From positions 124,001-188,000 of the forward strand of contig NZ_JABZEO010000002.1 in assembly GCF_013385175.1 (NCBI RefSeq): 64,000 nt of DNA, written 5' to 3'. The position numbers were made by a program, and so were the translations under genes. This DNA is from Allochromatium humboldtianum (lineage in GTDB: Bacteria > Pseudomonadota > Gammaproteobacteria > Chromatiales > Chromatiaceae). The notes beneath the pieces were generated by a model. It searched no databases, was not told where the DNA came from, and was given only the letters and a program-made list of their open reading frames with translations. Of this stretch, positions 24,901 to 33,193 are shown one piece after another (positions within the stretch are counted from its first letter, which is position 1; the number at the start of each line of letters is the position of its first letter).

Positions 24901-25695
24901 TCAGAACTGATAGCGCATCCCCAAGCGAACAGCCTGATTTCGGATCGCCGCCTCCGTGCCGTCGATCTCCAGGGTGCGCGTCCCACGCGCACGCACGATC
25001 GTCGCCGCACCCGCCTCCGTGCCCATCCAGCCGAGATCGGTATAGCTCCAGCTCAGATCGACCGTGAAACGCGGATCGACGCGGAGGCCGACACCAACCG
25101 CCGCCCGCCAGGCGAACTGATCCCGCTCACCGTCGGCGGTCACCGTCACGGCTCCGGGGGCCAGTCCAGGGAAGCCATAGGTCATGCGATCCATTTCATG
25201 CCTGGCCCAACCTGCACCCACGGCCACCCAGGGAACCACCCGTTCCCAACCGACATCGATATCCGCCACGACCTGCGCCAGGAGCAGCCCGGTATCGAGA
25301 TCGCCCGTGACCGGCTGTGCCCCCGGCACCGAGAGGAAATTGGCGTCGCCCGAAAAGCTCCGGTCGGCAACCCGCTCATAGCCGAGTTCCAGACGCCAGA
25401 TGGGCGAGAGCCGATAGCCCACGCCCAGATCCCAGCCCAGCGCGTCGTCGAGTCGGCCATAGGCGCCGATCGGCCGGCCATCGGACCCCAGGGAGCAGCC
25501 AAAGAGGGCCGGCGGACTGTGGTTGGCGCAGTGCTCGTCGGTCAGATGCTCATGGCTCGATGTCACCCAGCTCAGACCGCCGCGCAGATACCAGGGCGAG
25601 CCGTCGGCCATCGCCACGGGCGCAAGCGCAAGCAGTAGCCAGGCCGACATCCGGGGCTTGAGCCGATCGGACAGGGGCGGGGTCGCGGTGTGCAT
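24901..25695 (-). CDS. Outer-membrane beta-barrel protein
   Basis: 264 residues with a signal peptide (MSAWLLLALAPVAMA from about residue 16). Alternating hydrophobic strands follow (WYLRGGLSWV, WDLGVGYRLSPIWRLELGY, DQFAWRAAVGVGLRVDPRFT) and the protein ends in an aromatic residue (MRYQF), the usual outer-membrane barrel signature. The pattern fits the opacity-protein/OmpA-like eight-stranded family. Two Cys residues (near 55 and 66) could form a loop disulphide. It lies at the edge of the ICE and may belong to it (surface exclusion?) or to the chromosome; nothing decides this. Confidence 0.75.
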   Translation of the reverse strand: MHTATPPLSDRLKPRMSAWLLLALAPVAMADGSPWYLRGGLSWVTSSHEHLTDEHCANHSPPALFGCSLGSDGRPIGAYGRLDDALGWDLGVGYRLSPIWRLELGYERVADRSFSGDANFLSVPGAQPVTGDLDTGLLLAQVVADIDVGWERVVPWVAVGAGWARHEMDRMTYGFPGLAPGAVTVTADGERDQFAWRAAVGVGLRVDPRFTVDLSWSYTDLGWMGTEAGAATIVRARGTRTLEIDGTEAAIRNQAVRLGMRYQF

Positions 25696-25810
25696 CGATG
25701 TCTCCGTGAGTCAGGGGTTGAGGATTCATGGTGGATGTATCGCTTGAATGACGCCGGATGATATCCCACAGTATTCGCCTCCCAGCAGCGCAATCCAAGA
25801 CAGGCGATCG

Positions 25811-25855
25811 ATGCGTATCGGCGTCCCCCGCGAGATCAAGACCGAGGAAAACCGG
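25811..25855 (+). pseudogene. ald: 5' fragment of alanine dehydrogenase
   Basis: The first 15 codons read MRIGVPREIKTEENR, the highly conserved N-terminus of alanine dehydrogenase. Homology then stops and the frame closes after 12 unrelated codons. The rest of the gene is absent from the window. It marks an old deletion or insertion junction between the ICE region and the following genes. Confidence 0.75.
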
Positions 25856-25869
25856 AAGGCTCGACAGTC

Positions 25870-26325
25870 ATGCGCCTTCTCATCAAATTCCTGAAATGGA
25901 TCGGCCTGCTGTTGGGCCTTCCTCTGCTTGTGCTCGTAGGCCTGATGCTCTGGGAGGCCAGGCAACTGGAGCGGGCCGTTGAACAGGTCGCGGCATCCTT
26001 CACGCTCGGCGGATCGCCTTTCATCCTCCCGCTGCCGGCGGATCGTAGCGCGATGGTGTCGATCTCCAAGCGGGATTCCCGCCAGACCTGCGCGGATCTG
26101 GCAATCCGCAACGGTGTGGTGCGGTCGGCCCAGATTGCCGGACAAGCCGTGCCGGTCGCCTTCGACCGGGGCCTCGATCTGACGGCCCAGACCGAGGCGC
26201 TTCAGCCCTGTGACCGGATCGACATGGCGCTCATGGCGAACTGGGGCTACCTGAAAGGCGGGTTTACGCTGGAGTACGCCGGGTCGCGCGTGACGCAGAT
26301 CGGCGAACCCCGGCTGTGGGATTGA
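25870..26325 (+). CDS. Hypothetical membrane-anchored protein
   Basis: 151 residues. One N-terminal hydrophobic helix (about 5-27, LIKFLKWIGLLLGLPLLVLVGLMLW is the region) looks like a signal anchor. The exported remainder has two Cys residues (near 75 and 113) that could form a disulphide. I recognise no family. The gene starts in the ald fragment area and its ATG overlaps that frame, so its promoter may derive from ald. It is followed 15 bp later by the DUF1622 gene. Confidence 0.6.
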   Translation: MRLLIKFLKWIGLLLGLPLLVLVGLMLWEARQLERAVEQVAASFTLGGSPFILPLPADRSAMVSISKRDSRQTCADLAIRNGVVRSAQIAGQAVPVAFDRGLDLTAQTEALQPCDRIDMALMANWGYLKGGFTLEYAGSRVTQIGEPRLWD

Positions 26326-26340
26326 GGAACCGATACAACC

Positions 26341-26697
26341 ATGACCCACTTCAAAGACCTCATCGAATGGATCGCCCTGCTGATCGACGGCGCCGGGGTG
26401 CTGGTCATCGTCGCCGGTATTCTGATCGCCGGTTGGCGCTATCTGATGCAACGGCGCGCGGGGAGCGATCCGTACCATCAACTGCGGCTGGATCTCGGGC
26501 GCGGCATCCTGCTGGGCCTGGAACTGCTGGTCGCGGCCGACATCATCCGCACCGTGGCCGTGCCGCCGACGCTGGAGGGCGTGACGGTGCTGGGCCTGAT
26601 CGTGCTGATTCGGACCTTTCTGAGCATGGCGCTTCAGGTCGAGCTGGAGGGGCGCTGGCCGTGGCAGCGGGGGAAAGAGGGCCAGGCCCCCGAGTGA
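26341..26697 (+). CDS. DUF1622-family membrane protein
   Basis: 118 residues with three hydrophobic segments (about 7-30, 55-70 and 78-97). The sequence between them contains YHQLRLDLGRGILLGLELLV and ADIIRT, the recognisable core of DUF1622 inner-membrane proteins. The function is unknown. The C-terminus is short and charged. It is probably co-transcribed with the preceding gene. Confidence 0.75.
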   Translation: MTHFKDLIEWIALLIDGAGVLVIVAGILIAGWRYLMQRRAGSDPYHQLRLDLGRGILLGLELLVAADIIRTVAVPPTLEGVTVLGLIVLIRTFLSMALQVELEGRWPWQRGKEGQAPE

Positions 26698-26714
26698 TCT
26701 GACCCGATGCTGGG

Positions 26715-27011
26715 CTACTTGAACAGATCCAGCGCGGCTTTGGCCAAGTCTTCCGGGCCTGGGGAGGCTCCCGCCGCCGCTGGGGTGAGGCTGGGTTCGA
26801 AATACTCGCAGAAGTTGGCGCGCGCCTTGTCGAGCACGCGCTCGGCCAGCGGTTCCAGACAATCGTTGGGGCGGCCGGTGGCGTAGTGGCGGCAGTTGCG
26901 GCAGACATGGGTGGGCTTGACGCACGCCAGGCAGTCGGCCTCGCGCCCGTAGTCCGATTGGCTCAGATCGGCCCCGCAGTTCCAGCATTGTCCGACGATC
27001 TCGGTGTTCAT
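26715..27011 (-). CDS. Zinc-ribbon-like small protein
   Basis: 98 residues with several Cys pairs: CWNCG (9-13), CLAC (28-31), CRNC (38-41) and a later Cys near 68, plus His residues at 36 and 42, consistent with one or two structural zinc sites. The C-terminus is Ala/Pro-rich. I recognise no named family. Its start overlaps the stop of the upstream secreted-protein gene by 4 bp (ATGA), so the two form an operon. Confidence 0.65.
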   Translation of the reverse strand: MNTEIVGQCWNCGADLSQSDYGREADCLACVKPTHVCRNCRHYATGRPNDCLEPLAERVLDKARANFCEYFEPSLTPAAAGASPGPEDLAKAALDLFK

Positions 27012-27454
27012 TCAGTGCCCTCACGCGGATATTCGATCCACCGCACCGAAGGGGGCGTTGGCGGAAGCTCTGCGAAGCTGTCACCGTTGGCCGCCCCGAC
27101 GAATTGCAAGCGCGCCTCCGGGCCGGTGGCTCTCGGATCCGGGTTGAGGTAGGCGGTTCCGATCCAGCCGCGCGGCTTGAGACCCTGATCCAGTGCGTCC
27201 GGAGCGGCGAGGCGGGAGCGCACGCGGATGCTGTCGCCCGGCTTCACGCGGATGCTGGATTGCAACACCGAGATAACCTCCATCCGGTAGAGGGCTTCGT
27301 TGCCCGTCGACGGCTGTGCCTCCAACACCTTGACCTCCAGCGTGGCCGCGGCTCCCGTCGGCGGCGAGGACTCAGCCCGGACCGCTCCCCACAGGATCGA
27401 CAGTGCGCCAAGGGCCGCAATGGTTGTGAGCCGAATCGCATCGAACTTGAACAT
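27008..27454 (-). CDS. Hypothetical exported protein
   Basis: 148 residues with a signal peptide (LTTIAALGALSILWGAVRA, cleavage near 28). The mature part is predicted beta-rich (ATLEVKVLEAQ, ALYRMEVISVLQSSIRVKPGDSI) and resembles small periplasmic OB-like or lipoprotein-type domains, with no active-site motif. It is the first gene of a two-gene leftward unit with the zinc-ribbon protein. Confidence 0.6.
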   Translation of the reverse strand: MFKFDAIRLTTIAALGALSILWGAVRAESSPPTGAAATLEVKVLEAQPSTGNEALYRMEVISVLQSSIRVKPGDSIRVRSRLAAPDALDQGLKPRGWIGTAYLNPDPRATGPEARLQFVGAANGDSFAELPPTPPSVRWIEYPREGTE

Positions 27455-27646
27455 GACGGAGTCCTCGTTGGAGTTGACATTGAGCCGTGCGGCCTTGACC
27501 AGACCGCAACGGATTCCAGTCGCAGTCTAGTCGAGGCGGCGCGAAGGCGCGCTCGTTGACGACCGGAGACTGGACCGTCTGATTGCTGGAGCAAAGCCAA
27601 TGCTCGACGCACCGCCTGTCATGGTGAGGCCCTGGTGGCTTCCCCA

Positions 27647-28492
27647 TCAGCCCAACTCGAAACTGGTCACGCCATAGATTCGTGCCGGATCCAGCGTCGG
27701 TGCCGGACCGGCATACATGCGCGCGGTCTCGAACACCGGCTGCCAGCCGTGGCGTTGGACGAGGGCGACGGCAGCCGGATGGCCGGCCGGGATGTCGAGG
27801 AACACGGGTTCCTCGCACGCGACATCGGCCCGGAGGGCCGTGAAGAGTCGCTCGGCCCCGGCGGGCGTCGCGGCCAGGAGCGGGCCGATCTTGAAGCCCT
27901 GCCGGCACGCGCGGCGCACGCCATAGCCGACGAGTCGTCCCTGATCGAGCAGCCCGAGGGCACGAGTCCGGGGTTGGCGGATCCAGGCGTGCAGAAATGC
28001 CTCGCGCGCCGTTGGGAAGCTGGCACGGTCACAGGCGGCGAGTTCAGCCGGCGGAACCTGATGCAGATCCACTAGCTCGGGATCGGATGAAACGCCTTGC
28101 GCCAGACCGTGGCCCTGATAGCGCACCTGCCGGTAGGCGAGCTCGAAGCCCGAGCGTCGGTAGTTGTCCTGTTGCGCCGGCACCCCGTCGAGGCCGATGG
28201 TGCGTCCCGCCAGACGCGCCATGGCCGCCTGCCAGATGGCCCAGCCGTGGCCTTGGCCGCGCCAGTCCGGGTGCACGATATAGAACCCGATGAAGCCGAA
28301 AGTCTCGGCGTAGCGCACCGCTGAGATGATCGCCACGGGTGTGGTGTCGATCCGCCCGATCAGAAAGCCCTCGGGGTCGGCGGCCCGAAAGGGGACGGCA
28401 TCCTGGAGGCCTGGATTCCAGCCCTCGGCGGCGGCCCAGTCGAGCGCCAGATCGATCTCTTCGGGCTTCATGGAGCGGATCTGTATATGCAT
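27647..28492 (-). CDS. GNAT acetyltransferase with C-terminal YitH-type domain
   Basis: 281 residues from ATG 28492 (GAGGAC 9 bp upstream); the frame runs on to 28735 but without a ribosome site. The GNAT core includes FIGFYIVHPDWRGQGHGWAI, the acetyl-CoA-binding R/Q-x-x-G-x-G/A loop, near residue 75. A second domain (about 150-275) resembles the acetyltransf_18 domain of YitH-like proteins (AFLHAWIRQPRTRALGL, FLDIPAGHPAAVALVQRHGW). Substrate unknown. Downstream 190 bp show no gene. Confidence 0.85.
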   Translation of the reverse strand: MHIQIRSMKPEEIDLALDWAAAEGWNPGLQDAVPFRAADPEGFLIGRIDTTPVAIISAVRYAETFGFIGFYIVHPDWRGQGHGWAIWQAAMARLAGRTIGLDGVPAQQDNYRRSGFELAYRQVRYQGHGLAQGVSSDPELVDLHQVPPAELAACDRASFPTAREAFLHAWIRQPRTRALGLLDQGRLVGYGVRRACRQGFKIGPLLAATPAGAERLFTALRADVACEEPVFLDIPAGHPAAVALVQRHGWQPVFETARMYAGPAPTLDPARIYGVTSFELG

Positions 28493-29077
28493 CGTGGTGT
28501 CCTCATGGCGCTCGGATTCGGCTGTTGGGATCGGGGCCGCGCCTGCCATACCGAGCCTGGAGCGAGTGTGGCAGAACGGCGCGGCACGGCGAGCCGGCCG
28601 AGTATACTCAGGCTCCAGACCCAACGGAGCCAGGAGCCCCATGATCATCGAGACCCGTGCATGACCACGCCGCGCACCACGGGCCGCCTCACGACGAGCC
28701 GCTTCCGTCCGGCCTGGTGGCTGCCCGGTCCCCATCTCCAGACCCTTTGGCCCAGCCTGATGCGTCGGCGTCCACGCCTGGCGCTGACACGGCGCCGGAT
28801 CGAACTGGTCGATGGCGATTTCATCGATCTGGCCCTGGGAACCTCATCCGGTCCACGGGTGTTGGTGATCCATGGGCTCGAAGGCAACCTGGAGTCGCAC
28901 TATGCGGGCAGTCTGATGCAGACACTCGCGCACGGCGGTTTTCAGCCGATCTTCCTGTTTCTGCACGGGTGCTCGGAGGAACCGAACCGGCTCGATCGCG
29001 CCTACCACTCGGGCGCAAGCGCGGATCTGGCCGAGGTGCTGGAGGTCTTGAGCCGCGATCCCGAGGGCGCGCCGCTA

Positions 29078-29991
29078 CGTTCTGTACGAAAACCCAGCTT
29101 GTTACACTGACCTCGTTCCAAGAGGAGAAGAGGCCAGATGTCGAGACGTTACGAGCTTCCCGAAGAAGCCTGGGAGTTGATCGCCGATTTGTTTTCCCGT
29201 CCGCAACGCACGGGCCGCCCGCGCCGAGACGACCGCCTGATGCTCAACGGTCTCTTCTGGGTGCTGTGCTCGGGGGCGGCGTGGCGCGACCTGCCCGAGC
29301 GCTTCGGTCCCTGGTCGACGGTCTACCAGCGGTTTCGCGACTGGCGTGACGACGGCACCTTCACCAAGGTCCTGGAGCGGTTGCACATCCGACTGCGTGA
29401 GGACGGGTTGATCGATCTGGAGACCTGGATGATCGACTCGACCTCGATCCGTGCCACGCGCGCCGCCGCGGGCGGCGGGAAAAAAGGGGGCCGCAAGAGC
29501 CGCTAAGCCAGGCGCTCGGGCGCAGTCGGGGCGGCCTGACGACCAAGATCCACCTGCTCTGCGATGCCAAGGGCGTCCCCTTGAGCTTTCTGCTCTCCCC
29601 GGGGCAGCACAGCGACATCGGCTATGCCCAACCGCTTCTCGATCAGGTCCGCCTGCCCAGCGCCCGCCCGGGGCGTCCACGGACGCGCGGCCGTCAGCTA
29701 CTCGCCGACAAGGGCTACGATGCCGACGGCTTACGCCATTACTGCGATCGGCGCGGCATCCGTCCGGTGATCCCGCAACGCCAGGGCGTGCGCAAGCCCA
29801 AGCCGGGCCGCCCTCGGACGTTCAGCGCTACCCGCTATCGCCAGCGCAACGTCATCGAGCGACTGTTCGGCTGGCTCAAGTCCTGTCGACGCATCGCCAC
29901 TCGTTACGACAAGTTGGCCTCCAGCTTTTCGGCCATGTTCACGCTGGCTTGCATCCGCCGATGCTTCAGGCATTACTTTTCGTACAGAACG
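29078..29991 (+). mobile_element. 914-bp IS5-family (IS427-type) insertion sequence
   Basis: 15-bp perfect terminal inverted repeats (CGTTCTGTACGAAAA at 29078; TTTTCGTACAGAACG ending at 29991). The flanks show a TA duplication (29076-29077 and 29992-29993) in the palindromic target GCTAGC. Inside are two overlapping transposase frames with a slippery A6 run. Size, TA target and frame arrangement fit the IS427 subgroup of IS5. The ends are intact and the repeats identical, which suggests recent insertion. Confidence 0.9.
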
Positions 29992-29994
29992 TAG
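29138..29994 (+). CDS. Transposase OrfA-OrfB joined by -1 frameshift
   Basis: OrfA (29138-29506) reads MSRRYELPEEAWELIADLF and has the DUF4096-type N-terminus; its frame stops after KKGGRKSR. At AAAAAAGGGGG (29480-29490) a -1 shift enters the second frame, giving EPLSQALGRSRGGLTTKIH and then the DDE domain (LSFLLSPGQHSD, LADKGYDADGLR, RQRNVIERLFGWLK) to the stop. The first catalytic Asp lies in WMIDSTSIRA of OrfA, so only the fusion carries the full DDE triad. The stop codon TAG at 29992-29994 is completed by the duplicated TA outside the element. Confidence 0.9.
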
Positions 29995-30629
29995 CGGCGA
30001 TCGGTTTCTCGCTCGGGGCCAATCTTCTGCTCAAGTATCTGGGCGAGACACCCGCGCCACGGCTGCAACGGGCGGTGGCTGTCTCGGTGCCCTTCGTGCT
30101 GCGTGATGCCATGCTGCGGCTGGATCTGGGCGGCTCGCGCCTCTATCGGCGCCATCTGCTGGGCAAGCTCAAGGCCAGTCTGCGGCGCAAGTTCGCCCAT
30201 CGCCCCTTTCCGTTGGATGTGGATCTGGACGCGATCCACGACTTCAACCAATTCGACGACCAAATCACCGCACCGCTCAACGGCTTCTCCGGCGTCTTCG
30301 ACTATTACACGCGGGCCAGTTGCCGGCCCTTTCTGGCCGGCATCCACACGCCTACGCTCATCCTCCAGGCGGCGGATGATCCCTTCATGTTCCCGACTAC
30401 CGTCCCTTGGGCGCATGAGCTTGGTCCCGGCGTGACGCTCGAATTGGCCGCGCATGGCGGGCATGTCGGGTTCGTCGCCGGCCCCTGGCCCTGGAAGCCG
30501 CACTATTGGCTCGAAACTCGTGTGCTGGAGTATCTGCGAATCCAGGATCTGTCGTGTATCCAAAGGGCGCAACCGTGAACGGCTATACTCCCCATCCCAG
30601 ACCACTGATGGCCAAAATGGGGCCGCACC

Positions 30630-30962
30630 ATGATCGAAATCGAATACATCGTCCGTGACCGCCGGGGAGTGGAACGTTTGCGCACCGCCGACAAGAAAGC
30701 CGCCGAAGCCTATGACCGGATTCTGGAGAACGCCGAGCGGCTGGCCGACTGGTTGCGTGCCGGATCGGTGTTGCCGAGTCTGCCCGATGACGACCTGGAG
30801 ACGCTGACGGTGCATCTGGCCCGTCATGCTCGCGAGGTCGAGCTGATCCTGAAGGGCAAGTCGGTGGAACTGGAGCCGAGCGCGGGGTCGGCGTCGACGT
30901 CGACGCCTGAGATCCGGACCGAGAACGCCCAACCCGTAGCGCTCAAGGCGGTGCAGGCGTAG
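30630..30962 (+). CDS. YebG-like small protein
   Basis: 110 residues resembling YebG, the small LexA-controlled protein of enterobacteria: MIEIEYIVRDRRG at the start, then ADKKAAEAYDRILENAERLA and a C-terminal helix ending VELILKGK, followed by a Ser/Thr-rich tail. YebG function is not established. I see no canonical CTG-N10-CAG LexA box. GGCTATACTC about 40 bp upstream is shared with the truncated copy at 42666. It is followed 14 bp later by the nucleotidyltransferase gene. Confidence 0.7.
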   Translation: MIEIEYIVRDRRGVERLRTADKKAAEAYDRILENAERLADWLRAGSVLPSLPDDDLETLTVHLARHAREVELILKGKSVELEPSAGSASTSTPEIRTENAQPVALKAVQA

Positions 30963-30976
30963 CCAAGGCTGGATCG

Positions 30977-31768
30977 ATGAGCGCCGCCGACACCCTCGAC
31001 CCGGCCATTCAGGCCGACATCCGCGACCGGCTGACCGCCATCGAGGCCGCCCATGAGGTGCGGCTCCTCTATGCCTGTGAGTCCGGCAGCCGGGGCTGGG
31101 GCTTCGCCTCGCCCGACAGCGATTACGACGTGCGCTTTCTCTACGTCCATCCGTTGCCCTGGTATCTGCGCGTCCATCCGGCGCGGGATGTGATCGAGGA
31201 GCCGATCAGTGATGTTCTGGACATCAACGGTTGGGAACTGCGCAAGGCGCTCGCGCTGCTGCACAAGGGCAATGCCACCCTGATCGAATGGCTCGATTCG
31301 CCGATCGTCTACAGGGCCGAGCCGGTCTTTCTGGAGCGGTTGCGCGAACTCGCCCGGCAACTGCACCGGCCTGAGCGCGCGTTTCATCATTACATCCACA
31401 TGGCGCGGGGCAATGCCCGCGCCTATCTGGGCGGTGAGCGGGTGCGGCTGAAGAAGTACCTCTATGTGCTGCGTCCACTGCTGGCGACGCTGTGGATCGA
31501 GCAGGGGCGCGGACCGGCGCCGATGCGCTTCGAGACCCTGGTCGAGACGCTGATCGCGGATCCGGTGTTGCGCGCGGCCATTGCGGAACTGTTGCGCGTC
31601 AAACGCTCTGTCGGCGAGGCCGAGCACGGCGCACCCGATCCCATCCTCGATGCCTTCATCGCCCGCGAGCTGACGCGCCTGGAGGCCGTGGTGGCGCCCA
31701 CGGCATCCAAGGTCGAGACGACGGAACTGGATCGCTTGCTCTATGAAACGGTGTGCCGGCTGTCCTGA
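30977..31768 (+). CDS. RlaP/YcgL-type nucleotidyltransferase
   Basis: 263 residues of the DNA polymerase beta-like nucleotidyltransferase fold (COG3541 type). The motif ESGSRGWGFASPDSDYDVRF (residues about 34-53) supplies Gly-Ser and the two catalytic Asp residues, and further conserved blocks include INGWELRKALALLHKGN. Members are sometimes linked to RNA repair, but the substrate is not established. It is co-directional with the yebG-like gene and ends before a bidirectional-looking terminator. Confidence 0.85.
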   Translation: MSAADTLDPAIQADIRDRLTAIEAAHEVRLLYACESGSRGWGFASPDSDYDVRFLYVHPLPWYLRVHPARDVIEEPISDVLDINGWELRKALALLHKGNATLIEWLDSPIVYRAEPVFLERLRELARQLHRPERAFHHYIHMARGNARAYLGGERVRLKKYLYVLRPLLATLWIEQGRGPAPMRFETLVETLIADPVLRAAIAELLRVKRSVGEAEHGAPDPILDAFIARELTRLEAVVAPTASKVETTELDRLLYETVCRLS

Positions 31769-31810
31769 AGCTCGAACTGTCTGAAGACGTTCAAGCCGGC
31801 GCATAGACCA

Positions 31811-31836
31811 AGGCCCCGCTCACGGAGCCGGGGCCT
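31811..31836. terminator. Terminator hairpin between converging genes
   Basis: AGGCCCCG and CGGGGCCT form the outer stem, with CTC/GAG pairing inside, between the converging nucleotidyltransferase and peroxiredoxin genes. It probably serves both directions. Confidence 0.65.
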
Positions 31837-31866
31837 GGGTTTCAGTCACACCCGTGGGGCAGGCGG

Positions 31867-32517
31867 TCAGAGCGACTTCTTGCAGAAGTACCAGTCGACG
31901 CATTCGTACTCGTCGCTGACGGCGCGCGCATTGGCCTCTTCCACACTGCCCGGCGGCGGGACGATGACCTTATCGCCCGGCTGCCAGTTCTCGGGCGTGG
32001 CGACCTTGTTGGCGTCCGAGGTCTGCATCGCCTTGACCAGACGCAGGATCTCGTCGATCGAGCGGCCATTGCTCATGGGGTAGTAGAGCATGGCGCGCAG
32101 CACGCCCTGGGGATCGATGACGAAGGTAGCGCGGACCGCCGAGGTGTCGCTCGCGCCTGGCTGGATCATGCCGTAAGCCTTGGCCACGGCCATCGACAGA
32201 TCGGCGATGATCGGGAAGCCGATCTCGACGTCGAACTTCTCCTTGATGTTGCGCACCCAGGCGACATGGCTGTAGTGACTGTCGATCGAGAGTCCGAGCA
32301 GTTCACAGCCGATGGCTTGGAAGTCGGCGTGCCGGCGGGCGAAACCCATGAACTCGGTGGTGCAGACCGGGGTGAAGTCGGCCGGGTGCGAGAAGAGCAC
32401 CAGCCATTTCCCGTGATAGTCCTCCAGCGTCTTGCGGCCGTGGGTGGTCGGGGCATCGAAGGCCGGTGCGGGTTCGTTCAGGCGCGGCATGGCGGTCGCG
32501 GTCGTCTCTTGAGTCAT
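31867..32517 (-). CDS. Peroxiredoxin (Prx6/AhpC type)
   Basis: 216 residues from ATG 32517, chosen because GGAGAG lies upstream; the frame begins at 32532. The peroxidatic motif HPADFTPVCTTEF is near residues 43-55, followed by LLGLSIDSHYSHVAW. A second Cys occurs in the C-terminal ECVDWYFCKKSL, so a 2-Cys cycle is possible, as in archaeal-type Prx6 enzymes. It reduces hydrogen peroxide and alkyl hydroperoxides in the cytoplasm. The long C-terminal arm (about 150-216) is typical of the family. It is a single-gene unit. Confidence 0.93.
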   Translation of the reverse strand: MTQETTATAMPRLNEPAPAFDAPTTHGRKTLEDYHGKWLVLFSHPADFTPVCTTEFMGFARRHADFQAIGCELLGLSIDSHYSHVAWVRNIKEKFDVEIGFPIIADLSMAVAKAYGMIQPGASDTSAVRATFVIDPQGVLRAMLYYPMSNGRSIDEILRLVKAMQTSDANKVATPENWQPGDKVIVPPPGSVEEANARAVSDEYECVDWYFCKKSL

Positions 32518-32768
32518 GGCTGAGCTCTCCATTCGTGTCGGTAACGTTCGGTGTGGATCCCTCTCACGAGGTTGAGGCTAGATTAGCGCTCGCGCATGAA
32601 CGGATACAGTCGTTTGTCACGATCGGTTTAATTGCTCTAACAAATTGACAAATATCAATAAAAAGCCAATCCAGTGGGCCGGTTTGGTTGCTCAAAGGTT
32701 TCCGGTGCCGGCATCGTCCGATCCGGTATGATGCGCCCCTTTCAAGACCAACCGATGACGACCGACCG

Positions 32769-33105
32769 ATGACCACACCTCCACCCTGTCCCCGCTGCTC
32801 GATGGGCAACACCTATCCTGACGGAGATCTCTACATCTCCCGACTGCGGCCATGAGTGGCCGCAACAGGCCGATGACGAGGGCGACGCGGACGCCATCGT
32901 GGTCAAGGATGCCAACGGACAGGTTCTCAGCGATGGCGATAGCGTGGTGCTGATCAAGGATCTCAAGGTCAAGGGCACCTCGACCACGCTCAAGGTCGGC
33001 ACCAAGATCAAGGGCATCCGGCTGGTGGGCGGCGATCATGCCGTCGACTGCAAGACCGACGCCGGGAGCTTTCTGTTGAAGGCGGAGTTTCTGAAGAAGG
33101 CATGA
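32769..33105 (+). pseudogene. phnA: PhnA-like zinc-ribbon protein, frameshifted
   Basis: The start reads TTPPPCPRCSMGNTYPDGDL, the N-terminal zinc ribbon of PhnA-family proteins. Near 32838 the frame breaks: the second ribbon (expected CPDCGHEW) is present only in another frame, two bases appear to be missing, and the original frame stops at once. After it the rest is intact (DAIVVKDANGQVLSDGDSVV to LLKAEFLKKA). PhnA proteins are not needed for phosphonate use; their role is unclear. A sequencing error is possible given the otherwise perfect conservation. Confidence 0.8.
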
Positions 33106-33129
33106 ACCGCTGAGGGGCGTGGTCGCCGG

Positions 33130-33180
33130 TCAGAAGGTCGCCTTGTTCCAGCTGAACAGGAGGGCGGGCGGCGACATCAT
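33130..33180 (-). pseudogene. Possible C-terminal fragment of a second MIF-like tautomerase
   Basis: The minus strand reads SPPALLFSWNKATF before a stop. The last residues match the end of the complete tautomerase at 34938-35282 (SPRHLFGWNNATF). The upstream part shows no homology, so this would be a small remnant of a duplicated copy. Confidence 0.4.
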
Positions 33181-33193
33181 CAAAGCGGTGTGA

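Larger units (their letters stand above)
28661..30578 (+). pseudogene. yheT: YheT-family alpha/beta hydrolase interrupted by an insertion sequence
   Basis: The 5' part (28661-29077) encodes WWLPGPHLQTLWPSL and VLVIHGLEGNLESHY, typical of YheT esterases. After the 914-bp insertion the sequence continues as AAIGFSLGANLLLKYLGE (the nucleophile-elbow region, GFSLG with Ser) and runs to the catalytic His region (AHGGHVGFV) and stop at 30578. Removing the element and one TA copy restores an open frame (APL-AAIGFS). The insertion therefore splits the gene just before the nucleophile and must inactivate it. Confidence 0.92.
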
